A stretch of 64,000 bases of DNA from Clostridium sp. AWRP. GTDB lineage: Bacteria; Bacillota; Clostridia; Clostridiales; Clostridiaceae. The position numbers and the translations under genes were made by a program. Every line of letters starts with the position of its first letter. The stretch's first letter is position 1. Positions 37,252 through 46,471 of the stretch are shown here, one piece after another. Below the pieces are notes generated by a model that did not search any database, was not told the DNA's origin, and saw only the letters and a program-made list of their open reading frames with translations. The DNA lies in contig NZ_CP029758.2 of NCBI RefSeq assembly GCF_004006395.2, positions 3,472,001-3,536,000 on the forward strand, read 5' to 3'.

Positions 37252-38724
37252 TTACAAACTAAGCTTTTCAGCTATTTTTTTAGTTATAAGTTCAACGTAC
37301 TGGTCAGAAATATCTAAAACAGTATGTGAGGTTTCTCTGTCATTACAATTATTTACAAGTTTTTTTATATCTTCTATTTCCCTTACTCCATAGGCAACTC
37401 TTCTTATGTTTATAAGATTTCTTGGTCCTACATTATCAGAAGTTGCACTTCCTCCAACTGCTCCACATCCAAGTGTAAGTGCAGGCACTAGATTTGTAGT
37501 AGCTCCTATTCCTCCAAGTGATCCCGGCGTGTTTACAAGTATTCTGGATACAGGTTTTTTAAGTCCAAATTCTTTTACTATTTCTTCATTGTTTGAATGT
37601 ATTATGAGAGTATGTCCTATACCTTCATTATTTAAAAGTTCAATACATCTCTCGCAAGCTTTTTCCCAATTTTCTTCACAGTAGAATGCTAAAATTGTTG
37701 TAAGTTTTTCCCTTGAAAATGGGTTATCTTTTCCAACTGTTGTCTGCTCTGAAATCAATATCCTTGCATTTAAATCTACAGTTATACCTGCCATTTCAGC
37801 TATTTTCTGAGCTGATTTTCCCACAATTTGAGGATTCATAGTACCATTTGCTCTCAATATAAACTTTGCTACTTTTTCGGATTGTTCTTTAGATAAGAAG
37901 TATGCTCCTTGACGTTTAAGCTCATCTACAACTTTATCTTTTATACATTTTTCAACTACTATGGACTGTTCTGAAGCACATATTACCCCATTGTCAAAAG
38001 TTTTACTATCCATTATTCTTTTTACTGCAAGCTTTATATCTGCTGTTTTTTCAATAAAAGCAGGTCCATTTCCAGGTCCAACTCCTATAGCAGGAGTTCC
38101 TGAACTGTATGCCGCCTTTACCATAGCTGATCCACCTGTTGCTAGTATAAGATCAACGTTTTTCATAAGTTCATGAGTTCCTTCCATAGTAAGTATGCTC
38201 ATCCCCGAAACCATTCCTAAAGGTGCTCCTGCCTTAACAGCTGCATCACTTACAACTTTTATAGCTTCTGCAATACAATGTCTTGCCTTTGGATGAGGAC
38301 TGAATACAATGGCATTTCCTGATTTTAAAGCTATAAGACTTTTGTATATAACGGTAGAAGTAGGATTAGTTGAAGGTACAAGTCCTGCAATAACACCTAC
38401 AGGTGAACCTATTTCTAATATTTTTCTATCCTTATCATCTTTTAAAATACCTACTAACTTAATGTCCTTTATATTTTCATACACTATTTCACTAGCAAAT
38501 TTGTTTTTAATTATCTTATCAGGTAAATTTCCAAAAGTTGTTTCTTCTACAGCAAGTTTTGCCAGTCTTTCAGCTTGTAAGCCAGCGGATTCTGCTACAT
38601 GCTCAATAATTTTATTCATCTTTTCCTGACTGAATTTACAATATTCCTGTTGAGCTTGTCTTGCCTTTTGAACAAGCCGTCTTACATCTTGTATAGATTG
38701 CAAATCCCTATCCATATTCTCCAT
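37252..38724 (-). CDS. eutE: acetaldehyde dehydrogenase (CoA-acylating) EutE
   Basis: 490 residues. The N-terminal helix (DLQSIQDVRRLVQKARQAQQ) matches the EutE/PduP encapsulation peptide. The catalytic Cys lies in FDNGVICASEQSIVV, and cofactor parts are VSPSTNP-like VPSTNPTSTVIYKSL and GPGNGPAFIEK. It oxidises acetaldehyde to acetyl-CoA with NAD+. The flanking genes eutM and the EutK-like gene place it within the compartment set. Confidence 0.96.
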   Translation of the reverse strand: MENMDRDLQSIQDVRRLVQKARQAQQEYCKFSQEKMNKIIEHVAESAGLQAERLAKLAVEETTFGNLPDKIIKNKFASEIVYENIKDIKLVGILKDDKDRKILEIGSPVGVIAGLVPSTNPTSTVIYKSLIALKSGNAIVFSPHPKARHCIAEAIKVVSDAAVKAGAPLGMVSGMSILTMEGTHELMKNVDLILATGGSAMVKAAYSSGTPAIGVGPGNGPAFIEKTADIKLAVKRIMDSKTFDNGVICASEQSIVVEKCIKDKVVDELKRQGAYFLSKEQSEKVAKFILRANGTMNPQIVGKSAQKIAEMAGITVDLNARILISEQTTVGKDNPFSREKLTTILAFYCEENWEKACERCIELLNNEGIGHTLIIHSNNEEIVKEFGLKKPVSRILVNTPGSLGGIGATTNLVPALTLGCGAVGGSATSDNVGPRNLINIRRVAYGVREIEDIKKLVNNCNDRETSHTVLDISDQYVELITKKIAEKLSL

Positions 38725-39453
38725 TTACTTTAGCCTCCTTGTATAGTATTCTAAAATTGCTTTAATCAGCTGCTTTTTCTTGCCAAATTTAATGTCCTTC
38801 TTAGTCAATGAACTTAAATTCATTCTTCTAGCCATATTTCTGAGTTCAATAACTTTCATTCTTTCAAGTTTTTGTTTTATCTCGAGAAGTGACCCTGACT
38901 TTCTTTCCTCATCTACTTTTACTCTCTCTGGTTGTTCCTTATTTGATTCATCTGGATCTAGTTTTTCCAGGTTTTCTGAACCTTCTGTTTCTGATTCTTC
39001 CTGATCTGGTTCCTTTATATCCGTTTCTTCTTGATCTTCTCTCTCTTCTATATCATCTAATTTTTCTTGTTCTTCTGATTTCTCTAGTTCTTCCAATTTT
39101 TGTAGTTTTCCTACACATTCAAGCTTTTTCAACTCTTCTGATTTTTCCGGTATTTCTTTAAGCACCATATCTTTCTTTTCTGTTTCACAGAAAAATTTAA
39201 ATACATCATCAGCAGGCCGTGGTATAACAAATGCCGAAATTAATTTTCCCACTTTATTTACTGCTGTTTTAGCAGCTTCAATAGATGCATTTACAGCACC
39301 AACATCACCCGTAACCTTGATAGTAACAAGTCCCCCCCTTATAAGTTCACAACCAACAAATTTAACATTTGCAGATTTTAGAGAGACATCCAGTGCTTCT
39401 ACAGCTGCTATATATCCTAATGTTTCAACCATACCTAATGCTTGACTATACAT
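38725..39453 (-). CDS. EutK-like shell protein with acidic linker and C-terminal Rho-N/SAP-like domain
   Basis: 242 residues. Residues 1-90 are a BMC domain (LGMVETLGYIAAVEALDVSL, GGLVTIKVTGDVGAVNASIE, VIPRPADD). Residues 95-188 are nearly all Glu, Asp, Lys and Leu, a disordered acidic linker. Residues 190-242 (ELRNMARRMNL, KFGKKKQLIKAILEYY) look like the helical Rho N-terminal/SAP fold. E. coli EutK also has a C-terminal HTH-like domain, but it has no such linker. It begins 2 bases after eutL, implying translational coupling, and has no strong ribosome site. Confidence 0.85.
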   Translation of the reverse strand: MYSQALGMVETLGYIAAVEALDVSLKSANVKFVGCELIRGGLVTIKVTGDVGAVNASIEAAKTAVNKVGKLISAFVIPRPADDVFKFFCETEKKDMVLKEIPEKSEELKKLECVGKLQKLEELEKSEEQEKLDDIEEREDQEETDIKEPDQEESETEGSENLEKLDPDESNKEQPERVKVDEERKSGSLLEIKQKLERMKVIELRNMARRMNLSSLTKKDIKFGKKKQLIKAILEYYTRRLK

Positions 39454-39455
39454 TT

Positions 39456-40109
39456 TTAAAACTGAGTCGGATTATCGGCTACAAATTTTACTGAATTGGC
39501 AAATGCATCACAAGCGGCTTTACAAGCAGATTGGCTTCCTGTCAAAAGCCCTCCTCCAAAATTAGTTTCAGATGGAGGTCCATAAAATGTTGCAACCTTT
39601 ACATCTGCTGCCTTTAAAGCTGCATCTAGCCCATATATTGCCTCAAGGGGTGGTGCTATAAGATAAGCTATTGCTTCACCCTCTGGTATACCAGCTACTT
39701 TTGAAAGATATGTACCTGTTCTTGAAATACACTGTGCATAATAAATAATATCATCATCATCATTTGCACTATAAAAACAAGCTTTATTATTTATGAACTC
39801 TACTGCTGCATCTAATCCACTTCTAATTTCAGCAGGATTAGGAGCTGCAAGAATTCCTATAAATTCTCCTGCAAGTTTTGTGCTTGCATTTCCTGAACCT
39901 GCATACATAGATTTTGCATATACTACTTCAACATCAGCTTTTTTTGTAGCTTCATCAATTGCCGTATATGAAACATCATCTATATCGGAAGTTATAAGTC
40001 CAAGACTTCTTTGATTTGACTGCAAATTTAACGCTTGTGCCAAATCAGGGTCAACACTAGGAATTATTTTTACGCTCAACACACGGGCTTTTATTGGATC
40101 ATTTTTCAT
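39456..40109 (-). CDS. eutL: microcompartment shell protein EutL
   Basis: 217 residues, the tandem-BMC trimer. MKNDPIKARVLSVKIIPSVD at the start, YAKSMYAGSGNASTKLAGE, and the end FYGPPSETNFGGGLLTGSQS are EutL hallmarks. Its central pore opens and closes to pass large substrates. It lies between eutC and the EutK-like gene. Confidence 0.96.
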   Translation of the reverse strand: MKNDPIKARVLSVKIIPSVDPDLAQALNLQSNQRSLGLITSDIDDVSYTAIDEATKKADVEVVYAKSMYAGSGNASTKLAGEFIGILAAPNPAEIRSGLDAAVEFINNKACFYSANDDDDIIYYAQCISRTGTYLSKVAGIPEGEAIAYLIAPPLEAIYGLDAALKAADVKVATFYGPPSETNFGGGLLTGSQSACKAACDAFANSVKFVADNPTQF

Positions 40110-40125
40110 ATGCTTTTCCTCCTAA

Positions 40126-41013
40126 TTAAAGTTTTAAATCAACTCCGCTTTTTTTCTCTTCTAAAATAGTTTTTATAATATCCGCAATATGAGCTCCTGC
40201 TTCTACCGGAGGTGTTCCTCCTCTATGAATATTAGAAACAACGGTTCTTCTAGCTTCAGGCATATTAACAGTTGCTCTATAAGCCATATAGGCACTCATA
40301 CTTTCAGCTGTTACAAGTCCCGGTCTTTCTCCAATAAGTACACACGTAACTTCAGCATCAAGTGTTTCTGATATAACATCCATAGCAGGTACTCTACCAT
40401 ATTTTACAAAAAACGGTGTACCTACCTTTATCCCATAGCCTTCAAGTCCTTGAATCATTGCAGGCAAAACATCACTTACATTTGATTCAATCGAAGTTGA
40501 ACTAAGTCCATCTGATACGTAAATCTGAACTTGTGGTTTCATTATGCATTTTTCTCTTACTTTGTCTAACTCTTCTTTTTCAAATTGTCTTCCAAGATCA
40601 GGTCTTGTAAGATATTCATCTTTATCTTTACACTTTGTTTTTATTGAAAACAAATCCATCTTTTTTATAAATTCTTCAGGAACACTTGTAAATACGGCAT
40701 CCATTGCCGCAGCATGATCTGCTCTAAATCTCAAAAGCGATTCTGTGTTATACCTTGTTCCTGTTCTCCACATACCAAGCCTTGCAGATGTCATTTGTTT
40801 TGCTTTCATATATGCTTCTCTATTCTCTGGATTGGGCACATAAAAAAGGTCTCTCAAATTTTTTTCTGTTATATCAGGTAAAATGTCGCCAGATATATCA
40901 TTTTGCACACTGCTGTTACTTATATCTACTTTATCAGTATTCTTTTTATCAGCAGAAACCACCTCACACAGAACCTGCTCAATCATCTTTTTTAATTCAT
41001 TTTCTGATACCAT
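40126..41013 (-). CDS. eutC: ethanolamine ammonia-lyase small subunit
   Basis: 295 residues from the ATG at 41013 with AAGGGGTGA upstream; the frame's earlier GTG lacks spacing. An N-terminal helix (NELKKMIEQVLCEVV) is the targeting segment. The core has ARLGMWRTGTRYNTESLLRF, DGLSSTSIESNVSDVLPAM and ERPGLVTAESMSAYM. It binds adenosylcobalamin with EutB. Confidence 0.96.
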   Translation of the reverse strand: MVSENELKKMIEQVLCEVVSADKKNTDKVDISNSSVQNDISGDILPDITEKNLRDLFYVPNPENREAYMKAKQMTSARLGMWRTGTRYNTESLLRFRADHAAAMDAVFTSVPEEFIKKMDLFSIKTKCKDKDEYLTRPDLGRQFEKEELDKVREKCIMKPQVQIYVSDGLSSTSIESNVSDVLPAMIQGLEGYGIKVGTPFFVKYGRVPAMDVISETLDAEVTCVLIGERPGLVTAESMSAYMAYRATVNMPEARRTVVSNIHRGGTPPVEAGAHIADIIKTILEEKKSGVDLKL

Positions 41014-41028
41014 TATTTTCACCCCTTA

Positions 41029-42393
41029 TTATTTAAGAAATATAGATGCATCTCCAGCAATTTCAGTGAATTTGCCATCTTCAGTTATTCCCATTTTTTC
41101 AAGCCACTGATCAAATTCCTTTATAGGCTTCAATCCAAGTAATTGTCTAAGTGTTGGAGTGTCGTGATAACTTGTACATTGGTAATTAAGCATTACATCA
41201 TCCCCAAAAGGTACACCCATAAAGTAATTACAACCAGCCGTAGCAAGAAGTACAGCCAAATTTTCAATATCATTCTGATCTGCTTTCATATGATTTGTAT
41301 AACAAGCATCACATCCCATAGGTATTCCAGTAAGTTTTCCCATAAAATGATCCTCAAGTCCAGCTCTTGTAACCTGTTTACTATCATATAAAAATTCAGG
41401 TCCTATAAATCCAACAACTGTATTTACAAGAAATGGGCTATATCTTTTTGCCAGCCCATAACACCTAGCTTCCAATGTTACTTGATCTGCACCATTATGT
41501 GCATTTGACGAAAGTTCAGAACCCTGACCTGTTTCAAAATACATTACATTAGGTCCTGTTGATGTTCCAAGCTTTGTAACAATTTCCTTTGCTTCATCCA
41601 GCATACTTGCAGTTATTCCAAAAGCTTCATTACCCTTTTGAGTACCAGCAATACTCTGGAAAATCAAGTCTGAAGGAGCACCCTTTTTAATAGCTTCCAT
41701 CTGTGTTGTTACATGTGCAAGCACACAAGCCTGCGTAGGTATTTCCCACTTGTTCTTTATTTCATCAAATTTATTTAAAATTTTAGTTACATTATCTACT
41801 GTATCTTCAACAGGATTTAATCCTATTACAGCATCACCAATTCCATAGGATAAACCTTCCATGAGAGATGCTACTATGCCATCAATATCATCTGTGGTAT
41901 GATTTGGCTGTAATCTTGATGAAAGAGTTCCTTCTAGTCCTATAGTAGTATTGCAGTGAGCTGTTCTTCTAATTTTTCTTGCTCCAACGATAAGATCCAT
42001 GTTTGACATAAGTTTTGCAACTGCAGCAACCATCTCACTTGTAAGTCCTCTGCTTATCCTCTTTATTTGCTCACCAGTTGTTTTAATATCTAATATCCAT
42101 TCTCTAAGTTCACTAACCGACCAATTTCTAATTTCATTATAAATTTTTTCATTTACAGAATCTTGTATTATTCTTGTTACTTCATCTTCATCATAGTCAA
42201 CCACAGGATTATTTCTAAGATCTGCTAATGTTAAATGGCTTAAAACCACTTTTGCAGCAATTCTCTCAGAAACTGTAGATGCAGCTATACCAGCAAGTTT
42301 ATCTCCTGATTTTTCCTCATTGGCTTTTGCAAGCACCTCTTTAACTGATTTAAATTCATACGTTTGACCAAATAATTTGGTTTTTAAAATCAT
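41029..42393 (-). CDS. eutB: ethanolamine ammonia-lyase large subunit
   Basis: 454 residues, full length. RTAHCNTTIGLEGTLSSRLQ, YFETGQGSELSSNAHNGADQ and GCDACYTNHMKADQND are the active-site and barrel signatures. With EutC it splits ethanolamine into acetaldehyde and ammonia. It is upstream of eutC by 7-16 bases. Confidence 0.98.
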   Translation of the reverse strand: MILKTKLFGQTYEFKSVKEVLAKANEEKSGDKLAGIAASTVSERIAAKVVLSHLTLADLRNNPVVDYDEDEVTRIIQDSVNEKIYNEIRNWSVSELREWILDIKTTGEQIKRISRGLTSEMVAAVAKLMSNMDLIVGARKIRRTAHCNTTIGLEGTLSSRLQPNHTTDDIDGIVASLMEGLSYGIGDAVIGLNPVEDTVDNVTKILNKFDEIKNKWEIPTQACVLAHVTTQMEAIKKGAPSDLIFQSIAGTQKGNEAFGITASMLDEAKEIVTKLGTSTGPNVMYFETGQGSELSSNAHNGADQVTLEARCYGLAKRYSPFLVNTVVGFIGPEFLYDSKQVTRAGLEDHFMGKLTGIPMGCDACYTNHMKADQNDIENLAVLLATAGCNYFMGVPFGDDVMLNYQCTSYHDTPTLRQLLGLKPIKEFDQWLEKMGITEDGKFTEIAGDASIFLK

Positions 42394-42408
42394 TTATCTT
42401 CACCCCTT

Positions 42409-43845
42409 TTATGAACTAAAAGCTAACGTTTTAATAACTACAGGAACAACACGTCCATGCATAAGCGGTTTGCCTACATCTACGTAATCACCTGCTTCTA
42501 CTTTTATACTGTCAATGCAAATTACATCTTTTTTATAATCAAGCATCTTATATATTGTTTGTCCAAGTACCTTGCCCATATCATTTTCAACTATTACAAA
42601 TAGAGGATATTCCTCATCTAAGATATCTGAAACTCCACTTATTACAGAAGATGCCATTTGCTGCACCTCCTTAAAGCTTGGACTTTTAGTACCATCTATT
42701 GCAATTGCAACTTGCTGAAATTCATTTTCCACCTTAAACCAATGAAGCCTTTCCTTTAAAGTTTCTGATATATAACTGCTATCAATACTATTATTTCTTT
42801 GATGAACTCTAACTACAGGAACATTTTTTATAGGAAACACATCCTTTGTATAGGTTATTGTGCTTCCACTTATGTCAGTGGTATGAGATCCTGCACCTAC
42901 AACTGTAGCTCTTATAGTTTCTCTGGATTTTTCCAAATTAAATTTTTGCGTAAGTATGGAATTCTTTATACATCTTCCAAGCAGTATACCAATATCTCCA
43001 TATTTATAAACATCTTCTTCATCGCCTCCCGCATATATATAATTTGCTACTCCTCCAGAAAAAGTAATACAATCAATGTTGTAATTTAATTTAAGACCTT
43101 TATTGGTGATTATTTCTTCATATTCATGTGTTTGGTTTCTCATTCCAACAGATTGTTCAAGAAGCTCCACCATCTTTTTAACAATATTTTCAACATCAGA
43201 AATATCAGGTATTTCACCAACTCTTATCTTTATTCCATATTTATCTGCTAGTTTTTTAATTTTAGAAGCAATATATGTTATCTCATGTGTGTTTTTATCT
43301 ATTTTTATAAGCCGTCCTCCTATATCAAGACAACCGGTATCAATTACTTCGCCTTCTTTAAAAACTGCAAGATTTGTAGTTCCTCCTCCAATATCCATGT
43401 TAGCTGCAGTACAATTTTCTTGTTTTGATATGATGTTTGTGCCTGCTCCTTTGCCTGCAATAATAGATTCCAAATCAGGTCCTGCCGTAGCAACTACAAA
43501 ATCTCCAGCCAATCCACTCATTTCACTTAAAATCTCTCTTGCATTTTCTTTTCTTGCAGTTTCACCAGTAATTATTATTGCTCCAGTTTCAACTTCTTTA
43601 GGTTTTATACCTGCTTTCCTATATTCAGATTCTACGATTTTTCTTACTGATAAACCGTCTATTTCATTTTGTGATATCAAAGGTGTAAAATAAATATTAC
43701 TTTTGTATATAACCTTTTTATCTACTATATTTATTTTTGGTATTGAAAAACTAGATGCCATATTTTCAATAGTAATCCTGCTGAAAACAAGCTGCGTCGT
43801 AGATGTTCCAATATCAATTCCCACACTCAATATTTCCTGCTTCAA
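42409..43845 (-). CDS. eutA: EutA, ethanolamine ammonia-lyase reactivase
   Basis: 478 residues starting with TTG at 43845 (site GAAGGGAAG). The actin-like ATPase fold has SVGIDIGTSTTQLVFSRI, MDIGGGTTNLAVF and FSGGVANYIYAGGD. It removes damaged cobalamin from the lyase using ATP. It opens the structural/enzymatic part of the operon, behind an EutV-type antiterminator region. Confidence 0.95.
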   Translation of the reverse strand: MKQEILSVGIDIGTSTTQLVFSRITIENMASSFSIPKINIVDKKVIYKSNIYFTPLISQNEIDGLSVRKIVESEYRKAGIKPKEVETGAIIITGETARKENAREILSEMSGLAGDFVVATAGPDLESIIAGKGAGTNIISKQENCTAANMDIGGGTTNLAVFKEGEVIDTGCLDIGGRLIKIDKNTHEITYIASKIKKLADKYGIKIRVGEIPDISDVENIVKKMVELLEQSVGMRNQTHEYEEIITNKGLKLNYNIDCITFSGGVANYIYAGGDEEDVYKYGDIGILLGRCIKNSILTQKFNLEKSRETIRATVVGAGSHTTDISGSTITYTKDVFPIKNVPVVRVHQRNNSIDSSYISETLKERLHWFKVENEFQQVAIAIDGTKSPSFKEVQQMASSVISGVSDILDEEYPLFVIVENDMGKVLGQTIYKMLDYKKDVICIDSIKVEAGDYVDVGKPLMHGRVVPVVIKTLAFSS

Positions 43846-43883
43846 TTTATCACTTCCCTTCTATATAATATTTAGATGAAATT

Positions 43884-43954
43884 TTTCAAAAAACAAAAGT
43901 CCAAAGTTTTTTAACTTTGGGCTCCATTGCCTTACATAACACTTCATTGTGTTA
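43884..43954 (-). promoter_or_regulatory. EutV (ANTAR) antiterminator and terminator before eutA
   Basis: In the minus strand, P1 is TAACAC-AATGAA-GTGTTA (43937-43954) and P2 is GGC-AATGGA-GCC (43920-43931). Both hexaloops have A1 and G4, the ANTAR recognition bases. A terminator CCAAAGTT-tttt-AACTTTGG (43901-43920) with a U-rich tail abuts and overlaps P2. EutV binding should block the terminator and let transcription pass from eutW into eutA. Confidence 0.85.
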
Positions 43955-43958
43955 AAAT

Positions 43959-45374
43959 CTAATTTTCGCTATTTTTAAAATCAAAAACAACTTTAGTACC
44001 TTTATTGTTTGAACTCATATTAAGATCTCCTAAAAGCTTTTCCTTAACAATGCTTTTTACTATATTAAGTCCAAGACTTTTCCTGTCAACATTATCTATA
44101 TCAAATCCTATTCCGTCATCAATAACAGATATACTTGAATACATCTTACCATTGTCTATTTTAATATGTATGCTTCCCTCCTCTTTTTCCTCAAAAGCAT
44201 GTTCAATAGAATTTTCAATAAGTTCATTTACTACAAGTGATATAGATGTTGCCTCATCTGAGTTAACTTTAAAATTATTACCAGAAACGTCAATATATAT
44301 TTTTTTTGATGGACTGCAGCTATACATTTTTATTTTTTCAACAACTTTTCCTATAACTTCTTTTATATCAACATCATCCATTCCATTTTGCGATAGGATT
44401 TCATGCGTTGCAGCTATGCTTAATATGCGATTCATACTTTGCTTAAGTGCAATTTTAGTCTGTTCATTTTCTATTCTTCTTGCCTGCAAGTTAATAAGAC
44501 TTGCAATCATCTGTAAATTATTCTTAACTCTATGATGTATTTCTTTAAAGGCAACAGACTTTAGCATCAATTCTTTTTCCTGCTGTTTAAATTTTGTTAT
44601 ATCTTTTATCATCATAACTATCCCAACTGACCTTAAATTTTCAAATACATATTTCACTTGTAAGGTGTAATTACTTATGTTTACTTCTGAAACACTAAAC
44701 TGCTTTTTTGACATAACATTTTTAAATGAATTGTCATCAAGACATACGTTATTAAAATGCATACCCACTATATTATCTTTATATCCAAGGGCTTTATATA
44801 ACCGATCTGCAACCGAATTAGTGAACTCCACAACTCCATACTCATCAAAGATTATAATAGCATCATCCAAATAATTCGTAATAGTTCCCTCATTTCCTGT
44901 TAATGAAAGAAGATTATTGGTAAGTTCCTCTGTAGTTTCAGCTAACATTTCCATATATTTGTTTTTATTAATATCTTCTGTTATGTCTTTCTCCACTATT
45001 ATGACCCCTATGACATTATTATTTCTATTTCTTATTGGGGCAACTGTTTGGCTTACATTTTCATTCTCCTGAGTAACAGCCTTCATATCTTTTGTTGAAA
45101 TTCCAAGTTCAAGTGTCCTTAGTGCTGCCGGCTCGTTCTCACGTAGTGCCAGTTTACCAATTACACTATTTTTATACATAGACTGACAATTTACAGGTTT
45201 TGCTTCAGATACAACTATAGCTTTATTCAAATCTTTTGTAGGGCAATCTATAAATACATCTGCTTGGACAAGATCAGATATTGTTGGAAGTATCTTTGAT
45301 ACTTCTCTTATTTTTTTGATATCGGTTTCAGAAAGATTTGTGTACATTTTGCATAAATTTAAAATCGTATTCAT
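43959..45374 (-). CDS. eutW: EutW sensor histidine kinase
   Basis: 471 residues from the ATG at 45374, with a TTG start at 45401 as alternative. Residues 1-150 are a soluble sensor region, and 175-275 a PAS-like domain (DAIIIFDEYGVVEFTNSVAD). A HisKA_2 phosphoacceptor (FKEIHHRVKNNLQMIASLIN, His about 281) and a GHKL ATPase end (VNELIENSIEHAF, DDGIGFDI, SLGLNIVKSIV) follow. No membrane helices are present, so ethanolamine is sensed in the cytoplasm. It phosphorylates EutV. Confidence 0.95.
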   Translation of the reverse strand: MNTILNLCKMYTNLSETDIKKIREVSKILPTISDLVQADVFIDCPTKDLNKAIVVSEAKPVNCQSMYKNSVIGKLALRENEPAALRTLELGISTKDMKAVTQENENVSQTVAPIRNRNNNVIGVIIVEKDITEDINKNKYMEMLAETTEELTNNLLSLTGNEGTITNYLDDAIIIFDEYGVVEFTNSVADRLYKALGYKDNIVGMHFNNVCLDDNSFKNVMSKKQFSVSEVNISNYTLQVKYVFENLRSVGIVMMIKDITKFKQQEKELMLKSVAFKEIHHRVKNNLQMIASLINLQARRIENEQTKIALKQSMNRILSIAATHEILSQNGMDDVDIKEVIGKVVEKIKMYSCSPSKKIYIDVSGNNFKVNSDEATSISLVVNELIENSIEHAFEEKEEGSIHIKIDNGKMYSSISVIDDGIGFDIDNVDRKSLGLNIVKSIVKEKLLGDLNMSSNNKGTKVVFDFKNSEN

Positions 45375-45390
45375 ATTAATGTATACCCAA

Positions 45391-45963
45391 TCATATATCA
45401 AAAGATACTATTATAGTTGAAGCAATATCTTTCATAGAGCACCTTTTATTCATACTTAATGTTCTAAGTCGTGTAAAAGCCTCACCTTCACTGATCTTAT
45501 ACTTGTCCATTAATAATCCCTTTGCCTTTTCAATTCTCTTTCTAGCTTCAAGCTTATCTTCAGCATTTTTTACATTATTTTTCATATCCATCATTTCTTC
45601 TGATTTCGATATAGCTATTTCTACTGCCGGTATTAAATTTTTTTCATCCACAGGCTTCACTACATAACTTATTACCTGTGCCTCTTTAGCCCTCTCAATA
45701 AATTCACTGCCGCTGTATGCACTTAAAATTAATACTGCACCTGCAATATTTTCATCATTAATTATTTTTGCAGCAGCTAGTCCATCAACTAAAGGCATTT
45801 TGATATCCATAATTACTAAGTCAGGTAAATTTTTTCTGCATAGTTCTATTGCATCAAATCCATCTACCGCCTCACCTACAACATTGTAACCGGACGATTC
45901 GAGTATTTCTTTAATGTCCATCCTAGTAATAGGTTCATCATCGGCTATCACTATTCTTTTCAT
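45391..45963 (-). CDS. eutV: EutV response regulator with ANTAR RNA-binding domain
   Basis: 190 residues. Receiver residues 1-118 have DDEP, the phosphoacceptor Asp53 in LVIMDIKMP and Lys in YVVKPVDE. Residues 135-190 are an ANTAR domain (EARKRIEKAKGLLMDKYKIS, TRLRTLSMNKRCSMKDIAST). Phosphorylated EutV dimerises and binds paired hairpins to prevent termination. Two such leaders lie in this operon. Confidence 0.97.
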   Translation of the reverse strand: MKRIVIADDEPITRMDIKEILESSGYNVVGEAVDGFDAIELCRKNLPDLVIMDIKMPLVDGLAAAKIINDENIAGAVLILSAYSGSEFIERAKEAQVISYVVKPVDEKNLIPAVEIAISKSEEMMDMKNNVKNAEDKLEARKRIEKAKGLLMDKYKISEGEAFTRLRTLSMNKRCSMKDIASTIIVSFDI

Positions 45964-45988
45964 ACTATCCTCTCCCTTTAATAACTTT

Positions 45989-46002
45989 CTACCTCATTGT
46001 AG
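45989..46002 (-). promoter_or_regulatory. single ANTAR-like hairpin between eutP and eutV
   Basis: CTAC-AATGAG-GTAG on the minus strand has a hexaloop with A1 and G4 like the two leader P1 hairpins. No second hairpin or terminator follows before the eutV ribosome site. It may be a decayed site or chance. Confidence 0.3.
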
Positions 46003-46025
46003 CATAGAATTTCAAATACATAGTA

Positions 46026-46460
46026 TTAATTTATATCAAGCCATTTCTTTAATGCACTAATACCTTCACTTTTCATTGAGCTAACTTTAAAAATATACCT
46101 TGCACCTGCGCTAACTAAAAAATTTTCTGCTGTTTTTAGCGCTTGTTCATCATTGCATAAATCAATTTTTGTTATAATTCCAATAACAGGTTTTGAAAAC
46201 ATAGAGCTAAAGCCAGGTGGAAAAATACTTACTTTACTCGTACAATCATGTACAAGTGCTATAACATCACAATCAGAAGAAGTATTATTAAGAGCTCTAT
46301 AGTATCTTACATTTTCTACATATTCACCTGGAGTATCTATAGTATCACTAAAGAAGTTCATTGCCTGGGTTTTTTTATATTTAATATCTTTATTATGTAT
46401 AGCCTGATACAGCGTAGTTTTACCACAGCCTGTTCTGCCTACAAACATTACTCTTTTCAA
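46026..46460 (-). CDS. eutP: EutP, small GTPase-like protein
   Basis: 144 residues with a P-loop GRTGCGKTTLYQAI, a DTPGEY switch II and the specificity motif TKIDL. EutP/PduV proteins are linked to the shell, and E. coli EutP has acetate-kinase activity. Its exact role here is inferred. It lies 63 bases upstream of eutV. Confidence 0.95.
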   Translation of the reverse strand: MKRVMFVGRTGCGKTTLYQAIHNKDIKYKKTQAMNFFSDTIDTPGEYVENVRYYRALNNTSSDCDVIALVHDCTSKVSIFPPGFSSMFSKPVIGIITKIDLCNDEQALKTAENFLVSAGARYIFKVSSMKSEGISALKKWLDIN

Positions 46461-46471
46461 ATCTTCTCCTC

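Noticed and set aside
33980..43693. Many plus-strand frames opposite the eut genes (such as 43103-43693)
   Set aside because: They mirror the codon pattern of well-recognised eut genes, are hydrophobic by complement and lack ribosome sites.
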